Positions 15,201 through 24,154 of a stretch of DNA of 64,000 nt are shown here, piece after piece. The notes beneath the pieces were generated by a model. It ran no database searches and was not told where the DNA came from. It worked only from the letters and a program-made list of their open reading frames with translations. The first letter of the stretch is position 1, and every line of letters starts with the position of its first letter. The stretch spans positions 682,001 to 746,000 of the forward strand of contig NC_079259.1 in assembly GCF_947241705.1 (NCBI RefSeq), written 5' to 3'. Position numbers and translations under genes: made by a program. Origin of the DNA: Saccharomyces mikatae IFO 1815 (lineage: Eukaryota > Ascomycota > Saccharomycetes > Saccharomycetales > Saccharomycetaceae).

Positions 15201-15729
15201 TGCAGATCCTGGTCAGAAACAGAGCAATCGTGCCTTTTCACCTAGTCCTTTTCATAATAGAATGCCTGATATTAAGGTTGAGCTTTTACATGACGACATT
15301 ATGGATGCCTATGAACAGGAGGATCTTTTGCATTTGGAGGTGTCAGATATACCGAAGTTTCAAACCTATATTTACCAATACTCTAAATTACTTTTTAGAT
15401 GGGGGCTGCCTTTGGAAAGGGTCAAAATTTTAAAAGTTAGTACTGATTTTAAAAGCTCTTATTACTCTCAAGATGATATACCTAATAGTGGAGAGAACAG
15501 TCCTTATGGTGGTGTACTTACGCACTGGATTGAAAATGAGAAATTTGGAGAAGAAAAATTTATTGCTCGAAATTGTAATTATTGTGATTTAAGAGTGACA
15601 AGGAGTAGTTTCATATGCGGCAATTGCCAACATGTTTTACACTCTGCGTGCGCCAGAATTTGGTGGGAGATTGGTGATGAATGTCCATCTGGATGTGGAT
15701 GCAATTGCCCAGATATGTTCGATGCCTGA
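12271..15729 (+). CDS. MTC5: Mtc5/Sea3, SEACAT subunit (WD40-RWD-RING)
   Basis: 1152 residues (about 1148 in S. cerevisiae). Part of the vacuole-associated SEA complex (GATOR2-like SEACAT), which controls TORC1 in response to amino acids; WDR59 is the animal counterpart. An N-terminal WD40 propeller covers about 20-360 (DVLATCSVDTYVHAWDMRS, SSSNDGTVKFWDYS and others). An RWD domain lies at about 436-540 (SINFPPNYPNKGNPPKF). A long acidic, Ser-rich low-complexity middle follows. A C-terminal zinc-binding RING spans 1102-1146 (CNYC, CGNCQHVLHSAC, CPSGCGCNC). This WD40-RWD-RING order is diagnostic of the family. It converges on SAC6. Confidence 0.95.
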   Translation: MHSSINDGPFNSPTFGKSLSLKVDGGFNAVSINPSGRDVVLASRQGLYIIDLDDPFTPPRWLHHITPWQVADVQWSPHPAKPYWIVSTSNQKAIIWNLAKSSANAIEFVLHGHSRAITDINFNPQHPDVLATCSVDTYVHAWDMRSPHRPFYSTSSWRSAASQVKWNYKDPNVLASSHGNDIFVWDLRKGSTPLCSLKGHVSSVNSIDFNRFKSTEIMSSSNDGTVKFWDYSTSTTESKRTVTTNFPIWRGRYLPFGEGYCIMPMVGGNNAVYLVNLCDDDDNEENKKTKLQPIYAFKGHSDRVIDFLWRSRHTYNGDYDDREFQLVTWSKDCDLKLWPLSDNIYEKVNFDRHKRLEEKFPDYDYCSYNKEPENRENVQKNQFKRIRENFVTSSGLKTSKTNHITWLSGIRMNRDNSQEDLFNDTKIQNLGEEVSAIGHKFPKVVFEKISVSTRELCLTLNGPWSEANLEEYVFLRISINFPPNYPNKGNPPKFVIEENANLTVKKRQEILSNLSTIGQKYTNSNLYCLEPCIRFVLGEKVSLEDIEEGQEPLLNFDIADHIDFEELSSLDSSYSDSQNLENLSSQSDTESYKEALVFPDTSNPGLNFGRNLALDTTPVPNGCGSCWTATGQLFCFFANDKKPEKKQNAIIKLSQKDTGVEKHPFKVEPKVLYDKEVDNNGVTTVEESEARPKRYVDTLGVGGSAYGDSRTYSDDESSSDDSFDSVADDWDDILRNDIIVRTKIPMLNGNFRAFSSVHSESGKTVESTKKNKNLVVCKDFSRLLSDRKELALEYLFMDVTPEEFARNNALVAEKFELDEISHCWQILSDMLIDQTDCDPYTTMWNNHPMGIKWFIKEAIIYFERQQNLQMLAMLCCVILSARKKKSSAKNTNRYFGEELENMEGTIVFNDNESQNTSFWKGSDAFSTRSRSSTVTPNCSGPHLRGTNIHGGDNSSIRSDEYHARLRTHNTFSGGSRFADPGQKQSNRAFSPSPFHNRMPDIKVELLHDDIMDAYEQEDLLHLEVSDIPKFQTYIYQYSKLLFRWGLPLERVKILKVSTDFKSSYYSQDDIPNSGENSPYGGVLTHWIENEKFGEEKFIARNCNYCDLRVTRSSFICGNCQHVLHSACARIWWEIGDECPSGCGCNCPDMFDA

Positions 15730-16058
15730 AAACTTAATGATAAGATACGTCCTATGTATATTTTAAATTATTCTAGGTATAGACTTATAGGATATGTAAT
15801 AAAAAGCCAATTCATGTTACGAAGATGATTTGAATCTAGAAAAAAAAAGAACAGATAATATTAATAACAGCAAAAAATGTTGAAGGCCATCTTCATGAGG
15901 TGCTAATAGTAAAAACGTAACAGATAGAAAGAAGTTGAAATCTATTATTACATATTAAAAACTTCAAATATATTTGAGGTTATATAGCGTCATACAATTA
16001 ACCAGTGGTGAAATGGAGCATAGAAACAAAAAATTCGAGCCCGAAGCTATTTCCAGGC
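15730..16058. other. MTC5-SAC6 convergent 3' region
   Basis: 329 bp between two stop codons. It is AT-rich, with TATATA and poly-A stretches consistent with bidirectional 3'-end formation. Nothing else is recognisable. Confidence 0.5.
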
Positions 16059-18102
16059 TCATTTGTTCAAAGTCATTAAGGAAGCGATAAAGGTAATAAT
16101 TAATCTTGCACGAACCTCATTGATATCTTCAGGTACTAACCAAATCAGAGCACCCAATTTTCTAGCGATAGAAATAGCCAATCTTGCGTTTGCATACTTT
16201 TCTTCTTCAGTATTACCAGGGGTGACTAGATCATAATCAACATATCCTGGAGCAATTCCGTTCAAAACGTCCAACAAGAAGTGTGCATTCGATAAGGCTT
16301 GATCCTTAAATGATCTAATAGTAGAGGTTTTACCTCCTTTAACAACCTGGTCCTGAGCCCATTTCAGTATTTGTGAATCGCTCATGTCTCTACCGCTGGA
16401 CGATAATGTTTTCATAGTTATCGAAATATTTCTGCGCATCAATTGCCACACTAGCCCCAAGGTCAATAGTTTATTACCATCTACAATATCAGACCCCTCA
16501 ATACCAACTAAAGAAAACCCTTTGGATCTGCCCAGGTCGACAGCGTAGTTAGTATTTTCCAAGGCTTTGAATCTGGAGACTTCTGCACCTGAAGCAGGTC
16601 TTTTGTTGACATTCTTGAAGTCAACTGCACCGGGCATCACCTTTTCATAGGCTTGCAATAATACTAAACCATCCTTCAAATCATCAAATAAGGAAATCAC
16701 AGGTGGATCGACATCCAAAGAGTTTAACCATAGAGTAAAAACTCTTGCTTCTCTTTCACCTTCAGCATCAAACTCTTCAATTTCAGGCTTTTCCTCTTCT
16801 TGGATTGGTTCCAATCCAGGATGAGTATTGAACAAATGAGCCACAAAAGCCAGATTCAACTTGGGGTTCCCAGCAACTAAAGAACTTGGTGTTAAGTACT
16901 TTCTACATTCCAATTTTTCTGCATTTTGTAAAACCTGCTCTGCTCTTCCCATTAGGTCTGTAGTTTGTAAGGGTGCCTTAGAACACAAAGTAGGGTCCAA
17001 TTGGTTCAATAATATGGTGTAATTTTCACCATCAGAAACATCTTTAGAAAAATTGGTAACTCTTCTGTTCCAGTTCGCCTGCTTCAAATGATAGTTGAAC
17101 CAACGTAATAAGATTTGCTCTGGAGGTAATCTCAAAAATTGCTCCAGAGTTTCATCTTCTTCTAATAGACGATACAATTCCGGATGCAACTTAATGTCAA
17201 TCTTACTCAACAAACCTCTTCTTATGATTTGCCAAATTAAACCCAAAATCAAGTGTTCTCTACCTTCTATAATATCTTCTGAATGTACATTAACAACAAC
17301 ACAACCAATGGCTTTTGCAGAGTTAATCACAATATTAGCATTTTCACTAGCTTGAAAATTATTCAATTCCTTACCCTTTTTAGGCCAGTTCAGGACTCTT
17401 GTGTCGATAGTGTCTGGAACAGAGTCGTTGATCAACTTAGATAGCACCAGACCGTCTCTACATTCATCAAATAATTGGAAAGTGTCCGTAGGAAATGGAA
17501 GCAACTCACCAATATCTTGGTCGCCAGCCAAGACACTGTTGATATGTTTAGTAAACTCACGTCTCTCTTCCTCATTAATAGTATGTGTAGTACCTGTTTG
17601 GGAACCAGCAACAATGATCTTGGCTTGAGTACCCTTACCCTTATGCTGCAGCCTAGTGGCAGAAGTGGAAACAATAGGGGCTGAATTAGGTGCTACATTG
17701 AAAGTTGTCTGTGGAGCGGCTCCTGTTTTAGATTCCTTTAACTTCGCAGTTAGCCCCACATAATCGTCCAATTCAACTCGACCTGACGCATCCACACCGA
17801 CATGTTTCAGAGTTTCTCTTGCTTCGTCATAGGTTGCATCACCGTCTTTGGAAACCGCCTCTAAAGCTTGCTGTTTTTCAACCCATCCTTTATCATCTAG
17901 GTCAATGGCTCTGAACTTTTCAATTGTTGCAAAAAGATCTTCTTGAGTCAAAATTGGAAATTTTCTCTAGTTTGATAAAAGGTTCGTTAGTATATGAAAC
18001 GGTCAATTAGAACCTAAAAGGGTAAAAATAAAGTGCTACAATGTGTTCACTTGTACGAAAACTCGAGAAAAAGATACATACTTGTAACTTGACGATATTC
18101 AT
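16059..18102 (-). CDS. SAC6: Sac6 fimbrin, actin-bundling protein (two exons)
   Basis: Exon 1 is 18102-18082 (ATG plus six codons, MNIVKLQ) and exon 2 is 17966-16059, giving 642 residues, the S. cerevisiae length. The junction lies between codons (CAA | AGA). Exon 2 alone has no ATG at its head, which supports the spliced model. Fimbrin cross-links actin filaments in cortical patches and cables. After a degenerate EF-hand region (about residues 1-90), four calponin-homology domains follow in two actin-binding pairs (about 120-390 and 395-642). Conserved CH-domain signatures include DGLVLSKLIND, GLIWQIIRRGL, DGLVLLQAYEKV and GLVWQLMRRNI. It is highly conserved and runs in tandem with FIN1. Confidence 0.97.
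17967..18081 (-). other. SAC6: SAC6 intron (115 nt)
   Basis: The 5' splice site is GTATGT (18081-18076), the branch site TACTAAC (18 nt upstream of the 3' end, plus-strand 17986-17992) and the 3' splice site CTAG (17970-17967). All three are consensus yeast signals, and splicing joins phase-0 codons to restore the fimbrin N-terminus. Confidence 0.95.
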
Positions 18103-18460
18103 TATACTTGAATGCACCTTTAGCGCTATTATATTATAACCCTCTCTAGCAACTACAATGTAAGAGACTGTTATTCTCCTGAAATAATTAGGCTTTATAT
18201 CGATAAACCTCCATTATAAAACTTCGCCCCGTACTTTCGGTATTTTTCCGCCTCCCGAAAATTGTTTTTTTTGACATGAAGGTCATCGGGAGCAAAAAGG
18301 AGAGCCGTTCACATTATTTGAAAGAGGACCCTGTATCATTTGGATTATATGTAAATTTGTTATATAGGAAAAACATTTAACTATTTAGAGTCAATGATCA
18401 TAGCGTCAGAAATACCATATACTTTGCTTACATCTGGTGTGAAAGCAAAAAGCGATATTG
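18103..18460. other. SAC6 promoter / FIN1 3' region
   Basis: 358 bp. It contains a poly-T tract near 18268 (a nucleosome-depleting element in yeast) flanked by short C/G-rich patches (about 18226-18263), and an AT-rich stretch next to the FIN1 stop. No exact known factor site stands out. Confidence 0.45.
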
Positions 18461-19351
18461 TTATTTATGTTTCGGTATCTCCTTGAGCTGAAGTTCGATA
18501 TTGCTCAACCTCGATTCAATGTCTCGTTGTCTTCTTAGCATTTGCAATATTAGATCCTTGATATCCCTTAGTTCTTTAGTGTCTTCTGTCACTATAGTAT
18601 CAGGGAGTTTAAATTTTACAGTTTTCTGGATGCTGGCCTTCTGTACCTTACCTTCCTTTGCAAGCATGGAATTCAGTTTTGTATTCGATTTTGTAAGAGA
18701 CTCTATGCCATCTCCTAAACCTTCCTCTTCTTTTTTTAGGTCAATTAATAGATTTTTCTTTTTTAGTTTATCTTGAGAGAGATCGTTTTCTACTGAGGTT
18801 GTTTCGAAGTTAGTATTGTGACTAAGATTAATGCTGTTATCGGTTCCCAATGAAGGGATCTGCTCTTGTTGCTGCTGCTGCTGCTGCTGCTGCTGTATCC
18901 TTTCGGGTGACATGAGACCGTTCTTGAATCGGGCCCGTATTCTCGTCAAAGAACCATCACCTCCAATTTTACTTTCATTACTGAATGTTAGCTTAGTTGG
19001 TGATGTAGGGAATATTATATTAGTTATGTGGTCTGAACTTTGGATCTTCACGTCTTTATGTGAGTTCTTGAACTGAGGCCTATCCAGACTTTGAGTTACT
19101 TTAGGGACATAGCCCTTCAAACATTCCGGCGATGCTATTCTTCTTGGCGTTACCTGTATACTATGTTTTGCACCATCCGTCTTCCTGGGAGATAATCTCA
19201 TGGGGGGTTTTAAGAACTCCCTTTGACTTGCTGTCCTCGAAGGGGACATGCTTAACCTCACAAACACATTGTCCTTGTCGCTAGGTATATTATTCCGTCC
19301 AATTACATTCCCTATATCGCGTAAACTCCTACGGCTACCTTTGTTATTCAT
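18461..19351 (-). CDS. FIN1: Fin1 spindle/filament-forming protein
   Basis: 296 residues (291 in S. cerevisiae). Fin1 binds spindle microtubules at anaphase, self-assembles into filaments and targets the PP1 phosphatase Glc7 to kinetochores. The sequence shows many S/T-P sites in basic surroundings (SMSPSR, RLSPRK, VTPRR, PTSPTK, LMSPER), fitting Cdk control. A PP1-docking RVxF-type motif KTVKF sits at 243-247, and a C-terminal coiled coil runs about 256-290. A run of ten glutamines followed by Glu-Gln sits near residue 155 and is coded mainly by CAG; as I remember it, S. cerevisiae has only about six, so this tract is expanded. A forkhead-type site lies about 95 bp upstream. Confidence 0.95.
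   Translation of the reverse strand: MNNKGSRRSLRDIGNVIGRNNIPSDKDNVFVRLSMSPSRTASQREFLKPPMRLSPRKTDGAKHSIQVTPRRIASPECLKGYVPKVTQSLDRPQFKNSHKDVKIQSSDHITNIIFPTSPTKLTFSNESKIGGDGSLTRIRARFKNGLMSPERIQQQQQQQQQQEQIPSLGTDNSINLSHNTNFETTSVENDLSQDKLKKKNLLIDLKKEEEGLGDGIESLTKSNTKLNSMLAKEGKVQKASIQKTVKFKLPDTIVTEDTKELRDIKDLILQMLRRQRDIESRLSNIELQLKEIPKHK
18866..18895 (-). repeat. CAG/CAA microsatellite (polyglutamine) in FIN1
   Basis: Eight CAG plus two CAA codons in a row encode Gln10 in the middle of Fin1, followed by Glu and another Gln. This is a typical length-variable trinucleotide repeat. Confidence 0.9.
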
Positions 19352-19445
19352 AATTTGTTTTGCTGAACAGTATTAGTTCACCCTTCAATCAGAATACTGA
19401 AGAAGCTTCGACTGGACTCATCTATTTACTGGATTCGGTCTGTTC

Positions 19446-19453
19446 TTGTTTAC
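19446..19453 (-). promoter_or_regulatory. Forkhead (Fkh1/2) site upstream of FIN1
   Basis: TTGTTTAC on the plus strand reads GTAAACAA toward FIN1, the full forkhead consensus, 95-102 bp before the ATG. FIN1 is cell-cycle regulated in S. cerevisiae. Direct Fkh control here is inferred from position and match. Confidence 0.5.
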
Positions 19454-19523
19454 AATTTACATCCACACAGAATTCGGGACGTATATCATTATGTACGTCT
19501 TACAATCAATATTGCAGTCAGTC

Positions 19524-21191
19524 TCAGCTAAATAAGGCTTCAGCGTCAACTAATTCATATACTGAGTTGCTTTTATAGCCATTGTTATAGAAGAGTGGTA
19601 CTGCACATCTTTGTAACTCGTCCACTTGTATAATTCTTGTGGGTATGCCGTTTAGCGTTAGGTATTCCAAGTTCGGCAAACTTTGCTCGAAGACCACAAA
19701 TATATCTTTTAGATAATGTAGGTAGAGGTGATACAAACAAATAGCGTCTTCTCTAGTAATATTATCAGTTGAATTCCTCTCGGTATAGTTAGTGTCTTGC
19801 AGAATTTCGTTGAATCTCTGTACAAACGTTTCAATAGGTATGGAATCCCATCCCATCGCAGGTGTCGAAGTGTCAATAATACTAGTATAAGGCATAATCT
19901 TGTTTTGAAAAAACATCTGGAATAAGAAATTACGGCTTTGGAACCTACTTGGGTTTTTTACAAGTTTTGACTGATTCTTAGGAAATATTTTTTTCAAAAT
20001 GACCTCATTAATGGTGTTTCTGCAATTTGAACAAGGGCAGAAATCATCAAAATTCAAACGCATTAATGGGTTCTCTGTTGTTGGAAAAAATAGTGGGTGA
20101 TTTAGTTCACAATGTATATCAAAGCGTTGTAATTTTTTGCCACATACTTGCTTAGATAGGAATCTGATCAACGATACATCGAATTCAAATTTACCCATGT
20201 AGTCTAATTTCAGTCTCTTCAAATTACGGAAAGCAGTCAAACAGTTCCTTAAGAAAAATTCGTTATAGACTAGTGATGCTAATGATAAATTCTCAATCTC
20301 GGGGAATTTCCAAAAACCATCTAGTCCCCATTGAAAGTATAATCTATCAAAACCACCCTCCTCCGCGGAGGGAATATCATCACGACTGTACCAAGACAGA
20401 ATTTCCAACTGTTTCAAAGTAGAGGTGTCAAAGATATCACTGTATTCTAACTCTGCAAAATGTCCATCAGATACATCGTATTCCGCAAGGTCAAGTGTGT
20501 CGGGTCGCAGATTCAACACCAAAGACTTAATTTTCATAGGAACCTTTATATTCTTGAAAAACCTCAATGCGTTAATATGAACTGATAGTTTTTCTAGTTG
20601 AGATAGATTGCAGTTCAGAAATAAACGATCAATTTCGTTCAAATAAGAACTGCTTACGCTGTTGTGAGTGGGCATTACAGTTGGTGGAGTTAACGTTAAA
20701 GTTTTAAGTTGCTTGGATAAGGGACTTAGTCCACTATTAACTGATGGTCGAACAAAGTGGTCGACAAATTTCACATTAGATCCATACTCGGATAACAAAT
20801 TCAGTACATTTGACATCACATCTTCATTCAAGTGCCACGTACAACGAATTCTATCAATGAGCGGACATAACCTGCTTGGAGATTCCGCTAATGTCCTTTC
20901 GAAATAACTAAACTTCAGTTTGGCTAGTGCTCTATTTGATATCTGGTTTTCAGCATTGGGATCATCCTCATTCATAAAGGGAAAGTTCAAGACTGACCAA
21001 TAACAAGTTCCAAACGAATTATCAAAGTCCCCGCGGACGTGATAGGTTTCATTAAGGAATATGTTCCGATAAACGAAAGGTAAAATTGATTCGTAAGATT
21101 TTTTACATACGTATGTCAGGGCAATTTTATCATCCTGAGGAATTATGCTGGCAATTTGTTTGAAAATGTCATATGGTAACCTATCGAGCAT
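19524..21191 (-). CDS. YDR131C: F-box protein YDR131C
   Basis: 555 residues (556 in S. cerevisiae). The extreme N-terminus is an F-box (LDRLPYDIFKQIASIIPQDD, then KIALTYVCKKSYESILPFVY), the Skp1-binding motif of SCF ubiquitin-ligase adaptors. The rest alternates hydrophobic Leu/Ile-rich stretches resembling irregular leucine-rich repeats (for example LKTLTLTPPTV, LEKLSVHINALRFF, LKRLKLDYMG), which may recognise substrate. A cysteine cluster, CPCSNCRN, lies near residue 385. Its physiological substrate is not known to me. The ATG at 21191 is the first in frame and places the F-box at residue 1, as in S. cerevisiae. Confidence 0.92.
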   Translation of the reverse strand: MLDRLPYDIFKQIASIIPQDDKIALTYVCKKSYESILPFVYRNIFLNETYHVRGDFDNSFGTCYWSVLNFPFMNEDDPNAENQISNRALAKLKFSYFERTLAESPSRLCPLIDRIRCTWHLNEDVMSNVLNLLSEYGSNVKFVDHFVRPSVNSGLSPLSKQLKTLTLTPPTVMPTHNSVSSSYLNEIDRLFLNCNLSQLEKLSVHINALRFFKNIKVPMKIKSLVLNLRPDTLDLAEYDVSDGHFAELEYSDIFDTSTLKQLEILSWYSRDDIPSAEEGGFDRLYFQWGLDGFWKFPEIENLSLASLVYNEFFLRNCLTAFRNLKRLKLDYMGKFEFDVSLIRFLSKQVCGKKLQRFDIHCELNHPLFFPTTENPLMRLNFDDFCPCSNCRNTINEVILKKIFPKNQSKLVKNPSRFQSRNFLFQMFFQNKIMPYTSIIDTSTPAMGWDSIPIETFVQRFNEILQDTNYTERNSTDNITREDAICLYHLYLHYLKDIFVVFEQSLPNLEYLTLNGIPTRIIQVDELQRCAVPLFYNNGYKSNSVYELVDAEALFS

Positions 21192-21522
21192 TGCTTTGAG
21201 TCTTTTAAGTTAGCAGTGTAATTTTCGGTCTATTTTCTATTTTATGAAAAATTGTTGGTTTCGCATACATTAGTTCATTGTGTTATTTCTGCTTTGACAT
21301 GTGCTTCTATTCGAATTCCCGAGGTTTTAGTTTTTCCTAGCTTACTTACTAATAATAGCAATAAAGAAAAGATACGATAACCTACGAAGGAAAGGAAGGA
21401 AAGAAACTATTTGAGGGTGTAGATCAAGTCGTCTTTTTAGTTTATATTAAGCGCCATACCGGTGCATAAAATACTATATAATGTAAACGTTAGAAAAGGG
21501 GAAATCTTGCTAAAACTTAATC
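21192..21522. other. YDR131C promoter / MRX16 3' region
   Basis: 331 bp with purine-rich and AT-rich stretches (GAAGGAAAGGAAGGAAAG near 21387). No exact regulatory site is recognised. Confidence 0.4.
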
Positions 21523-23007
21523 TTAGAGATATCTATATCCCTTGTAGTACTCCTTGGTTCCATTAAATGCTATAGCCTTAATAGCTATCAGCATAAGTTT
21601 TCCGTCTTTTACGGCCAACTTCCATAGAGATTTTCTTAAGTAAAGTTTCAAACCGGAACAGAGTTTGAGGCCAGATGGATTTGAGACGTCAATGATCTTA
21701 TCGTTAAACTTACTTTTATCCGTTAATAAACTTCGAACTTGAGGAATTTTAATGCCGTTTATGTCCAAATCACAAAGATATATGCATGCGGGAAGTAAAT
21801 AATGAGTTTTAACTTTCGCTTGCGTGTTATCGGATGGAAAATGATATTTATAATCATTCAAGTTAGCCGCACCAAAAGGCATGTTCAGCAAAATATTTCC
21901 AAATAAGGCCTCAAACTTTTGTGCTGATTCCCCGGTTAGGTCTAAATGTATACTCTGGGTTTCTTTATTGAAGCCTATTGTACAATCAGTTGAATCTATT
22001 TGAAAAAGTAGCTCTCTTGCATAGTCATCCAAAAATGGCCTTTTATAGCAAAGCATGTTCCAAGAATCTTTATATTTTTCGGCGATATTAGGTTTAATCT
22101 TTTTGATTACTGGTTGGTCACAAGGTAACGATGATGTACCGCATTCATCTGCACTACAGAAGTTTTCTTCCAAAAAGGATGAAGTTGAAAACGTGGAAAT
22201 AGCAGGAAAAGTAATACCTTTTTTGGACAAATCCCTCAGTAAAAGACAAATCTCTTCATTTCTTGTTATCGGATTGTAGGTAACCTGAGATTTGATTAGC
22301 CTTTGTTCAAGGTTTAAAAACCTGTAATATCGACACTCTTTTATTAAGGCATCTCTTCTATTATCATCCAAATCGAGGGATGCTCCTCCCAGTAGTGTCA
22401 GTAAGTCTTTAAAATACTCTGAAGATCTTGGAACGTAAGGAGCAGAATGAGGCGGTGGTCTCAATAATTTTTTAGATATGATTAGCTTTTCCACATCGAT
22501 GTAAACTGTGGCCGCATATATTTCGAAATAATTCGGGGAATCACCTTTCCTTCTAAATAAATTCTTAGCTATTTTGAATGATTGCCCACCAATGTTAGTG
22601 AAGTAATAATCTGTTTCTTTCAATAAGGATCTCAATCGCGGTAAATTATAGTATATTGCGTCTGCGAAAAGCATAGTATATTGGACTTCATCCTTAATTT
22701 CGATTATATATCCTTGCAAATGTTGACAAATCCATCCAAAAACCTCCGCAGATCTATCTATAAATAAAACCTCATTTTCAGTAGATTCTTTGGCATTACT
22801 GCCGCTGTCGTTATTTTCAGCAAAGGAGCATTTCTTGGAGAAATATTCAGTGAAGAAACTGGGTCCATCCGAACTTAAAGAAGCACCGCTAATTTTGAAT
22901 AGCGATTTCCCCACTTGGATCTTATACATTTTTTCGTGTGGGAGAATCTGAGGAATATTCGGATCGAAGTATTCTTGTGACAAAGTTGCTACTGTTGGAA
23001 AAGACAT
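21523..23007 (-). CDS. MRX16: Mrx16, BTB/POZ (KCTD-like) domain protein
   Basis: 494 residues from the ATG at 23007 (MSFPTVATLSQEYFDPNIPQ), essentially the S. cerevisiae length (495). A BTB/T1-type domain occupies about 45-160 (KIQVGKSLFKISGASLSSDG, then FIDRSAEVFGWICQHLQGY). A second similar segment follows (TNIGGQSFKIAKNLFRRKGDS, YIDVEKLIISKKLL), suggesting a tandem BTB arrangement. S. cerevisiae YDR132C was recovered with the mitochondrial gene-expression (MIOREX) assemblies and has a paralog, YLR108C; its molecular role is not established. The frame continues open without an ATG for 89 codons upstream of this start, which is discussed as a separate observation. Confidence 0.9.
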   Translation of the reverse strand: MSFPTVATLSQEYFDPNIPQILPHEKMYKIQVGKSLFKISGASLSSDGPSFFTEYFSKKCSFAENNDSGSNAKESTENEVLFIDRSAEVFGWICQHLQGYIIEIKDEVQYTMLFADAIYYNLPRLRSLLKETDYYFTNIGGQSFKIAKNLFRRKGDSPNYFEIYAATVYIDVEKLIISKKLLRPPPHSAPYVPRSSEYFKDLLTLLGGASLDLDDNRRDALIKECRYYRFLNLEQRLIKSQVTYNPITRNEEICLLLRDLSKKGITFPAISTFSTSSFLEENFCSADECGTSSLPCDQPVIKKIKPNIAEKYKDSWNMLCYKRPFLDDYARELLFQIDSTDCTIGFNKETQSIHLDLTGESAQKFEALFGNILLNMPFGAANLNDYKYHFPSDNTQAKVKTHYLLPACIYLCDLDINGIKIPQVRSLLTDKSKFNDKIIDVSNPSGLKLCSGLKLYLRKSLWKLAVKDGKLMLIAIKAIAFNGTKEYYKGYRYL

Positions 23008-23743
23008 TTTATTATATAGTAAGTAGTGTTGACGATTCTCTTTTCCTCTATTAGTGACGAATATCAGTGAGGGTAAGGCCTCTTTCACTATCGTTTGGCT
23101 ATTATTTGTTGCGAAAGTAAGGTGTTGAACCTTCTGTGCTATACATTTTCTGTAGTATGAACCATTTGTTTTTGTTTGGGAAGATCCTTTAAAAGATTGA
23201 CTTAGTAAGCAATTGAGGCTTACATGATTTTCCTGAGTTTGGTCGGCCGTGCAACCAAAGCAAAATTCAGCCAAGAAAAACGTCTAGGCAATGATCCGCA
23301 TGGAACAGTAATGAGACATCGGCACAGAATCAATGTGATCTTTTGCCTTGATCGCTGAGATAAATTGAAAGACTCAAAATTACAACCTTCATAATGGATA
23401 GTATATTGGATCCACTTTCCTAGTAAGTGTGTAAACACAAAGATTTTATTTTGAAATAACGAACCTTAAACAACCTATATTAAGATATACGAGATAAAAA
23501 TACAATGCAACCAGTAGACAGAAAAAAAAGAACAGGTTGCGTGTAACCTAAAAGAGATATTAACTTTATATTAGCATTATTATTATAATCATTTTGTTAT
23601 GGGCTGTTGCCTCCTAGTATTAAGATAAAAAATTACCAGAATTTCTTATCAATTGAAATAAAAGAAATTTCTTTCGAAAGTTGCATTGAAAAAAATACTT
23701 TGACCATTTTCCTGAAATAATATCGAAAAAAAATTCATGTCAA
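23008..23743. other. MRX16 promoter / CCW22 3' region
   Basis: 736 bp. The right-hand half of MRX16's upstream region (to about 23274) remains open in the MRX16 frame. From 23440 to 23743 the DNA is very AT-rich, with A/T runs suitable for CCW22 3'-end formation. No tRNA, LTR or known factor site is evident. Confidence 0.45.
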
Positions 23744-24154
23744 TTACAATAACAAAGCGGCAGCACCGGCTAACAAAGCACCAGCAGCTGGTAAAGCCTT
23801 AACAGCGGCACCAGTGTAAGAGGTAACACCTGGAGTCGTGGAACCTTGCTGGGTTGGCTTTTCAGTTGGCTTTTCAGTTGGCTTTTCAGTTGGACCTGGA
23901 GCAGTGGTGTTCTTTGGAGCTTCAGTGGTTGGCAATGGACACCAAGTGGTGTATTGAGTGACAACATCATCTACGGTGACGGTAGCAGTAGAAACCAAAG
24001 CTGGGGAAACTGTTTCAGAACAGACGTGGTCTTCACAAGAAGTGATAGTGACCAAAGTGGTAGATTCTTGAGTGACAGTAGCAGTGGTAATGTTAGAGGC
24101 GGCGGAGGCAACAGCTGCGACGGTAGCAATAGAAGCGACAGTAGAAAATTGCAT
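23744..24154 (-). CDS. CCW22: Ccw22, GPI cell-wall mannoprotein (intact Ccw12 paralog)
   Basis: 136 residues. It has a signal peptide (about 1-18, hydrophobic Ala/Val-rich). A Thr-rich mature region follows, with the cysteine-containing block SCEDHVCSETVSPALVSTAT shared with Ccw12. After a Thr/Pro stalk with three TEKP repeats, the C-terminus is a GPI signal (AVKALPAAGALLAGAAALLL). Asn-glycosylation sites occur at NITT and NTTA. Codons are strongly biased to the preferred yeast set, suggesting high expression. Ccw12-type proteins are covalently linked to glucan and strengthen growing wall sites. In the S. cerevisiae reference this locus (YDR134C) is annotated as a blocked reading frame, if I recall correctly; here it is uninterrupted. 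Confidence 0.9.
   Translation of the reverse strand: MQFSTVASIATVAAVASAASNITTATVTQESTTLVTITSCEDHVCSETVSPALVSTATVTVDDVVTQYTTWCPLPTTEAPKNTTAPGPTEKPTEKPTEKPTQQGSTTPGVTSYTGAAVKALPAAGALLAGAAALLL
23854..23889 (-). repeat. Three perfect 12-bp tandem repeats in CCW22
   Basis: Three identical copies of TTGGCTTTTCAG on the plus strand encode the repeated Thr-Glu-Lys-Pro in the stalk of Ccw22. Such repeats vary in number by replication slippage. Confidence 0.9.
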
